This document shows, piece after piece, positions 28,650 through 37,828 of a stretch of DNA of 64,000 bases. Within the stretch, counting starts at the first letter, position 1. Each line of letters opens with the position of its first letter. The DNA lies in contig NZ_JAKWBE010000001.1 of assembly GCF_022513565.1 (NCBI RefSeq), positions 124,001 through 188,000 on the forward strand, read 5' to 3'. Source of the stretch: Streptomyces gilvus (GTDB lineage: Bacteria; Actinomycetota; Actinomycetes; Streptomycetales; Streptomycetaceae). The translations under genes and the position numbers were made by a program. The notes under the pieces were generated by a model, which was given only the letters and a program-made list of their open reading frames with translations, made no database searches and was not told the DNA's origin.

Positions 28650-30479
28650 ATGCGCTTCCGCACCCGGCCGACCCTTCAGGGCACCTTCGGGATGGTGTCC
28701 TCCACCCACTGGCTGGCCTCGCAGTCGGCGATGGCCGTGCTGGAGGACGGAGGCAACGCCTACGACGCGGCCGTCGCGGGCGCTTTCGTGCTGCACGTCG
28801 TCGAGCCGCACCTCAACGGCCCCGCCGGCGAGGTGCCGATCCTGCTCGCGCCGGCCGGCGGCGAGGTACGGGTGCTGTGCGGACAGGGCGTGGCCCCGGC
28901 CGGGGCGAATGTCGCGCACTACCGGGGGCTCGGTCTGGACCTCGTGCCCGGCACCGGCCCCCTCGCCGCCGCCGTGCCCGGCGCCTTCGACGCCTGGATG
29001 CTCCTGCTCCGCGACCACGGCACCAAGCCCCTCGCGGACGTCCTCAAGTACGCCGTCGAGTACGCCGAACACGGCCACGCGCCCGTGGAGAACGTCGGCG
29101 CGACCGTCGAGACCGTACGAAAACTGTTCGAGACGGAATGGACCTCGTCCGCGGAGGTCTACCTGCCCGACGGACAGGCCCCGCGCCCGGGCCGGCTGCT
29201 GCGCAACCCCGTCCTCGCCGCCACCTGGAAGCGCCTGATCGCCGAGACAGCCGGCGCCGGGGACCGGGTCGCGCAGATCGAGGCGGCGCGCGAGGTGTGG
29301 CGCTGCGGCTTCGTCGCCGAGGCGCTGGTACGGCAGTCCGCGCGCCCCACCCTCGACACCAGCGGCGAGCGCCACACCGGCACCCTCACGGCGGCCGACC
29401 TCGCCGGCTGGTCGGCGACCTACGAGACTCCGGTGACGTACGACTGGAACGGCTGGACCGTGTGCAAGGCCGGGCCGTGGAGCCAGGGCCCGGCGCTGCT
29501 CCAGCAGCTGGCGCTGCTGCCGCCCGAGCTGCCCGCGTACGGCTCCGCCGACTACGTCCACCTGCTGGTCGAGGGCTGCAAGCTCGCCATGGCCGACCGG
29601 GAGGCCTGGTACGGGGACGCCGCCGAGGTGCCGCTGGACGACCTCCTGTCGGACGGCTACAACGCGGCCCGGCGCGCTCTTGTCGGCGACGAGGCCTCGT
29701 ACGAACTGCGCCCCGGCAGCCCCGGAGGCCGCACCCCGCGGCTCGGCGAGCACGCGCGCACGGTGATCGCCGACGAGCCCGGGTTCAGCCCGATGGGTGC
29801 CGGTGAGCCGACCGTCGCCAAACCGCCGAGGTCCCCGGTGCCGGGGGAGCCCGAGACCGGTGCCGACGGCGTCACCCGCGGCGACACCTGCCACATCGAC
29901 GTCGTCGACCGCTGGGGCAACATGGTCGCCGCCACCCCGAGCGGCGGCTGGCTCCAGTCCAACCCGGTCGTGCCGGAACTGGGCTTCCCGCTCGGCACCC
30001 GGCTCCAGATGACCTGGCTGGAGGACGGTCTGCCCAACTCCCTGACGCCGGGCCGCCGTCCGCGCACCACCCTCACGCCCTCCCTCGCCCTGCGCGACGG
30101 TGTCCCGGTGCTGGCCTTCGGCACGCCCGGCGGCGACCAGCAGGACCAGTGGCAGCTGCACTTCTTCCTGGCCCTCGCCCTGCTCCCGCCCGTCCGCGGC
30201 GGCCTCGACCTCCAGGGCGCGATCGACGCCCCGAACTGGCACAACGACGGTTTCCCCGGCTCCTTCTACCCGCGCGGCATGCGGCCGGGCAGCCTCACGG
30301 TCGAGTCCCGCGTCGGCGCGGACGTCGTCGAGGAGCTGCGGCGGCGCGGTCACCGGGTGACCGTCGGCGACCCCTGGTCGGAGGGCCGCCTGTGCGCGGT
30401 GGCCCGGGACCCGGAGACGGGCGTGCTGTCGGCGGCCGCCAACCCGCGCGGGATGCAGGGGTACGCGGCCGGCCGCTAG
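28650..30479 (+). CDS. Cytosolic gamma-glutamyltransferase-family protein
   Basis: A 609-residue Ntn hydrolase related to the product at 8010 but without a signal peptide. The processing Thr is Thr413 in DTCHIDVVDRWGN, where classical GGT has TTH, and the C-terminal TPGGDQQDQWQLHFF replaces the usual GSPGG loop. Such intracellular GGT-like proteins may be cephalosporin-acylase-like or act on gamma-glutamyl amides. GAGAGGTGAG precedes ATG 28650. It is divergent from the PLD-like gene. Confidence 0.87.
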   Translation: MRFRTRPTLQGTFGMVSSTHWLASQSAMAVLEDGGNAYDAAVAGAFVLHVVEPHLNGPAGEVPILLAPAGGEVRVLCGQGVAPAGANVAHYRGLGLDLVPGTGPLAAAVPGAFDAWMLLLRDHGTKPLADVLKYAVEYAEHGHAPVENVGATVETVRKLFETEWTSSAEVYLPDGQAPRPGRLLRNPVLAATWKRLIAETAGAGDRVAQIEAAREVWRCGFVAEALVRQSARPTLDTSGERHTGTLTAADLAGWSATYETPVTYDWNGWTVCKAGPWSQGPALLQQLALLPPELPAYGSADYVHLLVEGCKLAMADREAWYGDAAEVPLDDLLSDGYNAARRALVGDEASYELRPGSPGGRTPRLGEHARTVIADEPGFSPMGAGEPTVAKPPRSPVPGEPETGADGVTRGDTCHIDVVDRWGNMVAATPSGGWLQSNPVVPELGFPLGTRLQMTWLEDGLPNSLTPGRRPRTTLTPSLALRDGVPVLAFGTPGGDQQDQWQLHFFLALALLPPVRGGLDLQGAIDAPNWHNDGFPGSFYPRGMRPGSLTVESRVGADVVEELRRRGHRVTVGDPWSEGRLCAVARDPETGVLSAAANPRGMQGYAAGR

Positions 30480-30569
30480 GCCCTTCGGCGCACCCCGAGT
30501 TCATCCCGATTCCGCCGGGTGTCCACCCGGCGGGCGGGCGTTGTCAGTGGCGCGTGCTCTCATGGAGGC

Positions 30570-31418
30570 ATGATCGTAGACACGGAAACCATCGACGAGT
30601 TTCTCGCCCGACGCTCGGCCGACGTGGAGGAGGCGGTCCGCGCGGCCGCCGCGGCCGAGATCATGCCCCGCTTCCGCCGCCTGGCCGCCCACGAGATCAA
30701 CCAGAAGGCCGGACCGCACGACCTGGTCACCGACGCCGACCGCCTCGCCGAGCGGTACCTCACCGAAACCCTGGGCGCCCTGCTGCCCGGCTCCGTCGTG
30801 GTCGGCGAGGAGGCGGTGCACGCGAACCCCGCGACCTACGAGGCGATCCAGGGCGACGCCCCGGTGTGGATCGTCGACCCGGTCGACGGCACGCGCCAGT
30901 TCGTGCGCGGCGAGACCGGGTTCTGCACGCTGGTCGCGCTCGCGCGAGGCGGAGTGGTCCTCGCCTCCTGGACGTACGCGCCGGCCCGCGGCCAACTCGC
31001 CGTCGCCGTCAGGGGCCGGGGCGCCTTCCTCGACGGCGAGCGCCTGTACGCCGGGCCGCCCGCCCCCGGCCGGGACCTCGAAGTGGCCACCTCCCACCCG
31101 GACTACACGACGGACGAGCAGAAGCACGCCCTGCTCGGCCTGTGGACCGACGGCGTCGCCCCCCGCGCCTGCGGCTCGGCGGGCCTCGAGTACCTCGCCA
31201 TCGCCCGCGGGGAACTCGACGCGACCGCCTTCTCCTGGGAGGCATCCTGGGACCACGCGGCGGGCATCCTGCTCGCCGAGGAGGCGGGCGGCGCCCACCT
31301 GACGCTCTCCGGGGAACCGTTCCGGATAACCGGCGGCAACAGCCTCCCCTTCACCACCGCCCGCGACGAGGAGACGGCGCGAAGGGTGGCCGCGCTGCTC
31401 GGGCAGGGCCCGGCCTGA
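30570..31418 (+). CDS. Inositol monophosphatase family phosphatase
   Basis: A 282-residue Mg-dependent sugar/inositol phosphatase. Metal ligands: Glu in GEEAV (about 75), Asp-Pro-Val-Asp in WIVDPVDGTRQF (about 96-104) and Asp in SWDHAAGILLAEEAGG (about 225). In actinobacteria close relatives act as histidinol-phosphate phosphatase (HisN) as well as inositol phosphatase; substrate cannot be fixed here. ATGGAGGC precedes ATG 30570. Confidence 0.88.
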   Translation: MIVDTETIDEFLARRSADVEEAVRAAAAAEIMPRFRRLAAHEINQKAGPHDLVTDADRLAERYLTETLGALLPGSVVVGEEAVHANPATYEAIQGDAPVWIVDPVDGTRQFVRGETGFCTLVALARGGVVLASWTYAPARGQLAVAVRGRGAFLDGERLYAGPPAPGRDLEVATSHPDYTTDEQKHALLGLWTDGVAPRACGSAGLEYLAIARGELDATAFSWEASWDHAAGILLAEEAGGAHLTLSGEPFRITGGNSLPFTTARDEETARRVAALLGQGPA

Positions 31419-31508
31419 CCCGTCCCCGGATGCGGTGCCCGCACCCCGGGTGTCGTACCCCCGGCATATCCTGACCCCCAGGCCGTCGGTTGACGAAGGG
31501 GTCCGAAG

Positions 31509-32930
31509 GTGCCGTCGATGCTCGATGCGTGCGTGGTGGGTGCGGGGCCGAACGGACTGACGGCCGCCGTGGAGCTGGCCCGGCGCGGCTTCTCCGTGGC
31601 CGTCTTCGAGGCCCGCGACACCGTCGGCGGCGGCTCCCGCACCGAAGAGCTCACCCTGCCCGGCTTCCTGCACGACCCCTGCTCCGCGGCCCACCCGCTC
31701 GGCATCAACTCACCGGCCTTCCGCGCCCTGCCCCTGGAGCGGTACGGCCTTCAGTGGCTGCACGCCGACCTGGCCATGGCACACCCCTTCCCCGACGGCA
31801 CCGCCGCCGTGCTGGCCCGCTCGGTCGCCGAGACGGCCGCCTCCTTCGGCCCACGGGACGCGGGGACCTACCGCAGACTGGTCGCGCCGTTCCTGCCCCG
31901 GTGGGACACCCTGGTCCGCGACTTCATGTCCCTGCCGCTGACCGCGCTGCCCCGCGACCCGGTCACCCTCGCCCGCTTCGGCCTCGTCGGTCTGCCCCCG
32001 TCGACCTGGCTTGCGCGCCGCTTCCACGACGACCGGGCCAGGACCCTGTTCGCCGGACTGGTCGCCCATGTGATGGCCCCGCTCGGCGGCTTCGCGACGA
32101 GCGCCATCGGCCTGATCTTCGTCCTCGCCGCGCACGCGCGCGGATGGCCGGTCGCCCGGGGCGGCTCGCAGTCCATCGCGGACGCGCTCACCGCGTACCT
32201 CAAGGACCTGGGCGGACTGGTGCACACCGACTACGAGGTCAAGCGCCTCGACGACCTGCCGCCCGCGCGAGCGTACGTCTTCGACACCTCGCCCACCGCG
32301 CTGGCCCGCATCGCCGGTTTCGGCCGCTACTACGCGGACTACAGGTACGGCCCGGGCGTCTTCAAGGTCGACTACGCGCTCGACGGACCGGTGCCGTGGA
32401 CCGCGGAGGAGGCCCGCGCCGCCGCCACCGTGCAGATCGGCGCCGACAGCGCGGAGATCGGCAGGGCCCTGCGGGCGGCCTCCCGGGAGGGCCGGGCACC
32501 CGACCGGCCGTTCATGATCACGGTGCAGCCGGGCGTCGTCGACCCCACCCGCGCCCCCGAGGGCAAGCAGGTCTTCTGGGCCTACGCCCATGTGCCGAGC
32601 GGCTGGACGGGAGACCTCACGGACGTCATGGAACGCCAACTGGAGCGTTTCGCGCCCGGTTTCCGCGACCGCGTCCTCGCCCGTGCGACCGCCGGCCCGC
32701 CCGAACTCGCCGCCCGCAACGCCAACTACGTCGGCGGCGACATCGGCTCCGGCGCGGTGACCGGCCTCCAGGTCCTGCTGCGCCCCAAGCTCTCCCTCTC
32801 CCCGTACACCACCCCCCACCCGGCGGTCTTCATCTGCTCCTCCGCCACTCCACCGGGCCCGGGCGTCCACGGCATGTCGGGCCACAACGCGGCGAAGGCG
32901 GTGTGGCGCAGGCTGCGAGAGCAGCCGTAG
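31509..32930 (+). CDS. FAD-dependent phytoene desaturase-like oxidoreductase
   Basis: A 473-residue NAD(P)/FAD oxidoreductase. Dinucleotide-binding motif [19 protein letters not shown] at 9-27, followed by the [14 protein letters not shown] motif typical of CrtI/RetSat-like proteins, and the C-terminal [12 protein letters not shown]. No carotenoid genes surround it, so a carotenoid role is not implied. GTG 31509 follows AAGGGGTCCGAAG; an in-frame ATG at 31518 is an alternative start. Confidence 0.86.
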   Translation: MPSMLDACVVGAGPNGLTAAVELARRGFSVAVFEARDTVGGGSRTEELTLPGFLHDPCSAAHPLGINSPAFRALPLERYGLQWLHADLAMAHPFPDGTAAVLARSVAETAASFGPRDAGTYRRLVAPFLPRWDTLVRDFMSLPLTALPRDPVTLARFGLVGLPPSTWLARRFHDDRARTLFAGLVAHVMAPLGGFATSAIGLIFVLAAHARGWPVARGGSQSIADALTAYLKDLGGLVHTDYEVKRLDDLPPARAYVFDTSPTALARIAGFGRYYADYRYGPGVFKVDYALDGPVPWTAEEARAAATVQIGADSAEIGRALRAASREGRAPDRPFMITVQPGVVDPTRAPEGKQVFWAYAHVPSGWTGDLTDVMERQLERFAPGFRDRVLARATAGPPELAARNANYVGGDIGSGAVTGLQVLLRPKLSLSPYTTPHPAVFICSSATPPGPGVHGMSGHNAAKAVWRRLREQP

Positions 32931-32986
32931 CGGATCGGCCCTCGGGCAGCGCGTGTCCGTGTGCCCCACAATGGTTCGGAGGCTCC

Positions 32987-33496
32987 ATGACCAGCATCAC
33001 GCTCGTCCGGGGTGACATCACCCGGCAGGCCGTCGACGCCATCGTCAACGCGGCGAACTCCTCGCTGCTCGGCGGTGGCGGTGTCGACGGGGCCATTCAC
33101 CGCCGGGGTGGGCCGGAGATCCTGGAGGAGTGCCGGAAGCTGCGCGCCTCGCGCTACGGCAAGGGCCTGCCCACCGGACAGGCGGTCGCCACCACCGCCG
33201 GGAAGCTGGACGCGCGGTGGGTGATCCACACGGTCGGTCCGGTCTGGTCGGCCGGCGAGGACCGCTCGGAGCTGCTGGCCTCCTGCTACCGGGAGTCCCT
33301 CCGGGTCGCCGACGAACTCGGCGCCCGTACGGTCGCCTTCCCCGCCGTCTCCACCGGTGTCTACGGCTGGCCGATCGACGACGGGGCCCGCGTCGCCGTC
33401 CGGACGGTGCGGGCCGCGGACACGTCGGTCGACGAGGTCAGGTTCGTCCTCTTCGACGAGCGGGCCTACGAGGCGTTCGCCGCGCAGACCCGCTGA
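32987..33496 (+). CDS. Macro-domain O-acetyl-ADP-ribose deacetylase
   Basis: A 169-residue single macro domain of the MacroD/YmdB type. Diagnostic segments: GDITRQAVDAIVNAANSSLL, GGGGVDGAIHRRGG (adenosine and distal ribose binding), the GPVW loop and PAVSTGVYGWP. Known members remove acetyl from O-acetyl-ADP-ribose, the sirtuin by-product, or mono-ADP-ribose from acidic residues. A sirtuin gene and an ARH-Nudix pair lie 16 kb downstream. ATG 32987 follows GGAGGCTCC. Confidence 0.92.
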   Translation: MTSITLVRGDITRQAVDAIVNAANSSLLGGGGVDGAIHRRGGPEILEECRKLRASRYGKGLPTGQAVATTAGKLDARWVIHTVGPVWSAGEDRSELLASCYRESLRVADELGARTVAFPAVSTGVYGWPIDDGARVAVRTVRAADTSVDEVRFVLFDERAYEAFAAQTR

Positions 33497-33508
33497 ACTC
33501 CCCTCCGG

Positions 33509-35377
33509 TCAGCCGTCGATGCGGTGCGTGCTCCAGAACGACGTCAGGTCCGTGCTCGTCGCGGCCTGCGCCGCCGCCTTGAACTCGGCCGTGGTCGAGA
33601 CGCCGTACCAGTGCGAACTCGCGTAGTCCTTCAGCACCTTCGTCATCGCCGTGTCGCCGATGAGGCGCCGCAGGTCGTGCAGGGCGCACTTGCCGTAGCC
33701 GTAGACGACGGTGGAGTAGCGGGAGGAGTGGGCGTCCCAGTACGCCATCGAGTTGGTGATCTTCTCGGCGGAGGAGGCCCAGGAGACGCTGTTCCAGCAG
33801 TTGCTGCCGGTCTTGCCGAGGGCCAGGTCGGTGGCGTAGTCGGTGAACGCCTCGTCCAGCCAGGGGCTGTTGTACTCGTCGTCGCCGACGATGCCGTACC
33901 ACCACTGGTGGCCGATCTCATGGGTGAGGGCGGTGGTGCTGACGAGGTCCAGGACGAAGCCGGGGTACTCCATGCCGCCGAACCAGTAGTTGTTGTCGAT
34001 GACCGCGTCCAACTCGCCGTACGGGTAGGCGCCGAAGCGCGCGGCGTGGGCGTCGACGGCGGTCTTCGCCGTGCTCAGCATCGACTGCGCGTCGGAGGAG
34101 CTGATGCCCGAGACGGAGTAGACGTTGATCGCCGTACCGGCCGCCGACGTGCCCGAGATCCTGCTGAACGGCCCCGCCGCCCAGGCGAAGTCGCGCACCT
34201 TGGACGCGGTCGCGGTGGTGACCGTACGCCCGCTGGAGCCGGGGGTGTCGACGGACGTGCCGGTGGCCGGGACCAGCAGGCCGCTCGGGTGGTCGAGCGT
34301 GACGTGGAAGTCGGCGGCCAGGGAGTAGAACGACTCGCCGTTGTCGGTGTACGGGTCCAGGTGCCAGCCCGCGCCGTCCTTCACCGCGAGCACGGGCAGC
34401 GCGTTGCCGATGTTGTTGAAGGCCCCGTCGTGTCCGAACCGGTCGGCGCCGCTGGGCACGGTGATGGAGAGGTCGAAGCCGATCGTGGCGCTCTGCCCCT
34501 GTGCGAGCGGGGCCGGCAGGGAGATCTGCAGGGCGGTGCAGCCGACGGACAGGGCGCCCGCCGTGCCGCCGGTGAGGTTCGTGACCGTGACGGGCATCGC
34601 CGAGCAGGTGCCGTGGTAGTTGTCCCACAGCCGCAGATACACCTCGCCGAGCGGGGTCGAGGAGGCGTTGGTGAAGGTCGCGCTCTCGTGGCCGGTCCAG
34701 ACGGTGCCGCTGCTGTTGCTGCTCAGACTGACGGTGTACGAGGGGGAGGCGGGCGTCCGTGTCGAGTCCGCCGGCGGGGGGGTGCCCGCGGAGGTGTCGA
34801 GGGCGACGTCGTCCAGGACGAAGCCGGTCTGCAGGCTGGAGTCCTCGGTGCCGGTGAAGGCGACGCTCACGGTCTGGCCGGCGAAGGCGGACACGTCGAA
34901 GGACTTCTGGACGTAGCCCGTGTTCCTGTCGAGGTTCGAGTACGTCGCCAGCGTGGTGGAGCCGATCTTCGCCGTCAGTTTGTCGTAGGCGGTGGAGGAG
35001 GTCGTCTCGGCGGTGTCGATGTGCAGCCAGAAGGACAGGGTCGCCTTGTCGCACCCCGACGGGACGGTGACGCTCTGGGAGAGCGTGTCGGTGTGCGTGG
35101 ATCCGACGCCGTCCAGCCAGGCGAACGAGCTGCCGCCGTGCGCGCTCTGCCCGGAGCGGCTGGTGATGACGCTCGTCGACGACTGGCTCCAGGGCGAAGT
35201 GCCGCTCTCGAAGCCGCCGTTGGCCACCACCTGGGCCGGGGTGCAGGCCGCCGCCGAGGGTGCGGCGGCCGCGGGAAGGGCGGGCAGCGATACGACGGCC
35301 AGCGCGGCGACGGCCAACGGGCGCGCGAAGACGGTCAGCAGACGCGCGGCGACGGATCTGTGGGGGGTCGATCTCAC
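33509..35377 (-). CDS. Secreted M1-family zinc metallopeptidase
   Basis: A 622-residue exported aminopeptidase-type enzyme. A long signal (residues 1-42), a beta-sandwich with GGFESGTSPW and DDVALD motifs (about 45-195, carbohydrate-binding-like), then the M1 catalytic domain. Zinc site HEIGHQWWYG with the third ligand Glu in WLDEAFTDYA exactly 18 residues after the second His. The exopeptidase motif reads GGMEYPG instead of GAMEN, with Tyr in the Asn position. AAAGGAG lies 6 bp before GTG 35377. A 16-bp palindrome lies 18 bp upstream. It converges with the macro-domain gene. Confidence 0.9.
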   Translation of the reverse strand: MRSTPHRSVAARLLTVFARPLAVAALAVVSLPALPAAAAPSAAACTPAQVVANGGFESGTSPWSQSSTSVITSRSGQSAHGGSSFAWLDGVGSTHTDTLSQSVTVPSGCDKATLSFWLHIDTAETTSSTAYDKLTAKIGSTTLATYSNLDRNTGYVQKSFDVSAFAGQTVSVAFTGTEDSSLQTGFVLDDVALDTSAGTPPPADSTRTPASPSYTVSLSSNSSGTVWTGHESATFTNASSTPLGEVYLRLWDNYHGTCSAMPVTVTNLTGGTAGALSVGCTALQISLPAPLAQGQSATIGFDLSITVPSGADRFGHDGAFNNIGNALPVLAVKDGAGWHLDPYTDNGESFYSLAADFHVTLDHPSGLLVPATGTSVDTPGSSGRTVTTATASKVRDFAWAAGPFSRISGTSAAGTAINVYSVSGISSSDAQSMLSTAKTAVDAHAARFGAYPYGELDAVIDNNYWFGGMEYPGFVLDLVSTTALTHEIGHQWWYGIVGDDEYNSPWLDEAFTDYATDLALGKTGSNCWNSVSWASSAEKITNSMAYWDAHSSRYSTVVYGYGKCALHDLRRLIGDTAMTKVLKDYASSHWYGVSTTAEFKAAAQAATSTDLTSFWSTHRIDG

Positions 35378-35395
35378 GCGGAACTCCTTTGCGGC

Positions 35396-35411
35396 GACCG
35401 GGATCCCGGTC
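35396..35411. promoter_or_regulatory. 16-bp palindrome upstream of the M1 peptidase gene
   Basis: GACCGGGATCCCGGTC is a perfect palindrome just upstream of the AAAGGAG ribosome-binding site. It could be an operator or an mRNA hairpin controlling translation. Confidence 0.45.
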
Positions 35412-35559
35412 TGCTCGGCGATCGCCGGCCGGCCTGGGTGCGCCGGAGGCGGTCGGGGCTGCGTGCACTTGTTGGCCTGAGCATGCCATAAGCGTGAGCT
35501 GTGAGGGAGCTGTGCGTGAGAAGGGTGGCGAGGGGGCCCGCGGCGGCCGGCCGCTCCGG

Positions 35560-36498
35560 TCAGTCGCCGTGTCCGACGGGCTCTCCCTGGGCGACCTCGA
35601 TGCCGTCGTGCAGATCCGTGGCCGCCTCCAGAGCCGCCGTCGCCGACAGGGCGACACAGGCGAGGAGGAGTCCGGCCAGGGCGCGGGGGAGCGCGCGGGC
35701 GGCGGGCTTCGGCGCGCTCAGCAGCGCGCTGACCCGGCGCGGCACCGGCCCCGCGGTGGCCGTGAGGGACAGCCGCGGCCGGGGGGTCGCCGCGCGGGCG
35801 GCGAGCGCGGCCCGGCCGACGGCGCGGGCGGTCAGGGTGCGGTCACCCGTCACCCGGGCGGCGGACTCGTCGGCCCAGCGCTCCAGGGCGTACGAGAGCG
35901 GGGCGCGCAGACCGCGCAGGGCCGGGTGCAGGGCCACGGCGAACTCGGTGGCGGCGAGGAAGAGATGGTGGCGGCCGGTCAGATGCGCGCGCTCGTGGGC
36001 GAAGAGCACCTCGCGCTCGCGTGCGCTGAGGGCGCGCAGCATGCCCGTGGTCACCACGATGCGGCCGGGGCGGCCGGGCAGCGCGTACGCGTCGGGCCGC
36101 TCGTCCTCCCGCACCCAGAGATCGCCCGCGCTCGCCTCGCTCCCGAACTGCCGGTGAGCGGCGCGCACTTCACGCACGTGCCGGACGGTCCGGCGCAGCA
36201 GCGAGGCGCCGAGCGCCGTCAGCGCGCAGGCGGCCAGGACCGCGGCGGGCACGGTGGCCAGGGAGCCGTCGCCCAGCAGATGCGGGGAGAGGTGGCCGAG
36301 CGCCGCGACGGAGGGGAGGCGCAGGGCGCCGTTCAGGGCCAGCAGGGCGAGAGCGGCCGTACTCGACAGGGCGAGGACCAGCGTCAGAGCGGTCAGCGCC
36401 CAGGCCGCCGCCCGGGGCGGCAGGTGCTCCGCTCCGCGCCGGGCCAGCGGGACCGCCAGCAGCGGCACCAGGAGCGGGAGCCACACGGCAAAGATCAC
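35560..36498 (-). CDS. M56 (BlaR1-like) membrane metallopeptidase without sensor domain
   Basis: A 312-residue membrane protease. Membrane segments at about 4-21, 32-55, 85-108 and near the C-terminus; zinc motif HERAH (LFAHERAHLTGRH, about 166). There is no penicillin-binding sensor domain, so it is shorter than staphylococcal BlaR1, like most actinobacterial M56 partners of BlaI. GGAGG lies before GTG 36498. It sits 116 bp downstream of the blaI-like gene in the same direction. Presumed role: cleaving the BlaI partner on an unknown envelope signal. Confidence 0.87.
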   Translation of the reverse strand: MIFAVWLPLLVPLLAVPLARRGAEHLPPRAAAWALTALTLVLALSSTAALALLALNGALRLPSVAALGHLSPHLLGDGSLATVPAAVLAACALTALGASLLRRTVRHVREVRAAHRQFGSEASAGDLWVREDERPDAYALPGRPGRIVVTTGMLRALSAREREVLFAHERAHLTGRHHLFLAATEFAVALHPALRGLRAPLSYALERWADESAARVTGDRTLTARAVGRAALAARAATPRPRLSLTATAGPVPRRVSALLSAPKPAARALPRALAGLLLACVALSATAALEAATDLHDGIEVAQGEPVGHGD

Positions 36499-36614
36499 GC
36501 GTTCCTCCAGGAAGCCGCCGGTCCGTCACCGGCCAGCCTACGCGGCAGGAGGCGGGGCCGTTTCCTCAGCGGCGCGGACGCGGACCCGAACGCCGATGCG
36601 GGTGGGGCACCGGC

Positions 36615-37043
36615 TCACGGCGTCTCGTCGGCCGTTCCCTGGCCGGTGGTCTCCAGCAGGGTGCGCAGCAGACGCTCGTCCTCCGGGCTCAGGTCGGAGA
36701 CGAATCGCGCGAGCACGGTGCCGCGGTCCTCGTCCTTGTCGAGTTCGGCGTGCATCCGGCGGGCGGTCAGCCCGTGGGCGTCCTGGGCGGGCGCGTAGGC
36801 GTAGCCGCGGCCGAGCCGCTCCCGGGTGACCGCGCCCTTGGCGTGCAACCGTGTGAGGATGGTGGTGACGGTGGTGCGGGCCAGGCCCCCGCCGAGCTCC
36901 AGCTGCACGGCGCCGGGCGTGAGGGGTCCGTCGGCGGCCCACAGGGCGGCCAGGACACTCGCCTCCAGCTCGCCCGCCGGCCGCCGGTCCGTGTGCCCGT
37001 CGGCCGGGCCGCCGGCCGGCTCGTCGATCTGTTCCTGCGGCAT
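36615..37043 (-). CDS. BlaI/MecI/CopY-family repressor (module 1)
   Basis: A 142-residue winged-helix repressor. The LEASVLAALWAADGPLTPGA start of the fold, the recognition helix TTVTTILTRLHAKGAV, and a C-terminal dimerisation helix ending LLRTLLE. Paired with the M56 protease downstream. Upstream at 37070-37102 are two CTAC-N6-GTAG sites, placed between this gene and divergent dedA, so both directions could be repressed. GGAGCG precedes ATG 37043. Confidence 0.9.
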   Translation of the reverse strand: MPQEQIDEPAGGPADGHTDRRPAGELEASVLAALWAADGPLTPGAVQLELGGGLARTTVTTILTRLHAKGAVTRERLGRGYAYAPAQDAHGLTARRMHAELDKDEDRGTVLARFVSDLSPEDERLLRTLLETTGQGTADETP

Positions 37044-37069
37044 GGGAACGCTCCTCGGCTCTGATTCGT

Positions 37070-37102
37070 CTACAGTTCAGTAGACGGTCTACATGACTGT
37101 AG
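37070..37102. promoter_or_regulatory. Double BlaI-type operator, CTAC-N6-GTAG twice
   Basis: Site A CTACAGTTCAGTAG (37070-37083) and site B CTACATGACTGTAG (37089-37102) have centres 19 bp apart. Together they also form a larger near-perfect inverted repeat (13 of 16 positions per arm). The CTAC/GTAG half-sites resemble known BlaI/MecI operators. Location: between module-1 blaI and the divergent dedA-like gene. Confidence 0.7.
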
Positions 37103-37162
37103 TCGCTCGGCGCGGGTTCCGGCCCGCTCCGTCCACGTCCCAGTATGAGAGGGGTCGCCCGC

Positions 37163-37828
37163 ATGGCAGCTGCCGAGTTCGCCGTCGCCCAGGCGGTGAA
37201 CGTCCTGGATGCCGGATCCCTGCTGTCCGCCTTCGGCACGCTCGGCATCGCCGCCGTGCTGTTCGCCGAGACCGGCCTGCTGGTCGGCTTCTTCCTGCCC
37301 GGCGACTCCCTGCTGTTCACGGCGGGACTGCTGTGCGCGGGCGGCACCCACCGGTCCGTGCATCTCTCGCTGCCGCAGGTGCTGGTCGCCGCGGTCGTCG
37401 GGGCACTGGCCGGAGCGCAGGTCGGGTACTGGATCGGGCGGCGCGGCGGTCGCGCGCTGCTGGCCCGCAGCCGGGCGAGAAAGCTGCACGAGGGCGCGGC
37501 GCGCGCCGAGGAACTGCTCGCGCGCTACGGCCACGCCAAGGCGGTCGTCCTGGCCCGCTTCGTGCCGGTGGTGCGCACGGTGCTGAACCCGCTGGCCGGG
37601 GCGCTGGACGTGCCGGTACGGGTCTTCACGCTCTGGCAGGTCGTCGGCGGACTGGTGTGGACGATCGGCCTCGTCCTCGGCGGATACGCGCTGGGCTCCT
37701 CCATCCCCAACGTCGACCGCTACCTCCTGCCGCTGGTCGCCGTCGTCGTCCTCGCGTCCCTGACCCCGCTCGCCATCGAGGCCCGCCGCGCGCGTGCCCG
37801 CCGCACCTCCCCGGGAGCCCAGTCATGA
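37163..37828 (+). CDS. DedA family membrane protein
   Basis: A 221-residue integral membrane protein. Motifs: FFLPGDSLLFTAGLLCAGG near residue 40, the Arg-containing LARFVPVVRTVLNPLAG (F/Y-x-x-R-x-x-P-x-x-R type) near 130 and GxxxW helices after it. DedA proteins are now linked to undecaprenyl-phosphate or phospholipid translocation, needed to recycle the cell-wall lipid carrier. ATG 37163 is preferred because GAGAGGGG lies 8 bp upstream; ATG 37145 lacks a site. Its stop overlaps the next ATG (ATGA). Confidence 0.88.
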   Translation: MAAAEFAVAQAVNVLDAGSLLSAFGTLGIAAVLFAETGLLVGFFLPGDSLLFTAGLLCAGGTHRSVHLSLPQVLVAAVVGALAGAQVGYWIGRRGGRALLARSRARKLHEGAARAEELLARYGHAKAVVLARFVPVVRTVLNPLAGALDVPVRVFTLWQVVGGLVWTIGLVLGGYALGSSIPNVDRYLLPLVAVVVLASLTPLAIEARRARARRTSPGAQS

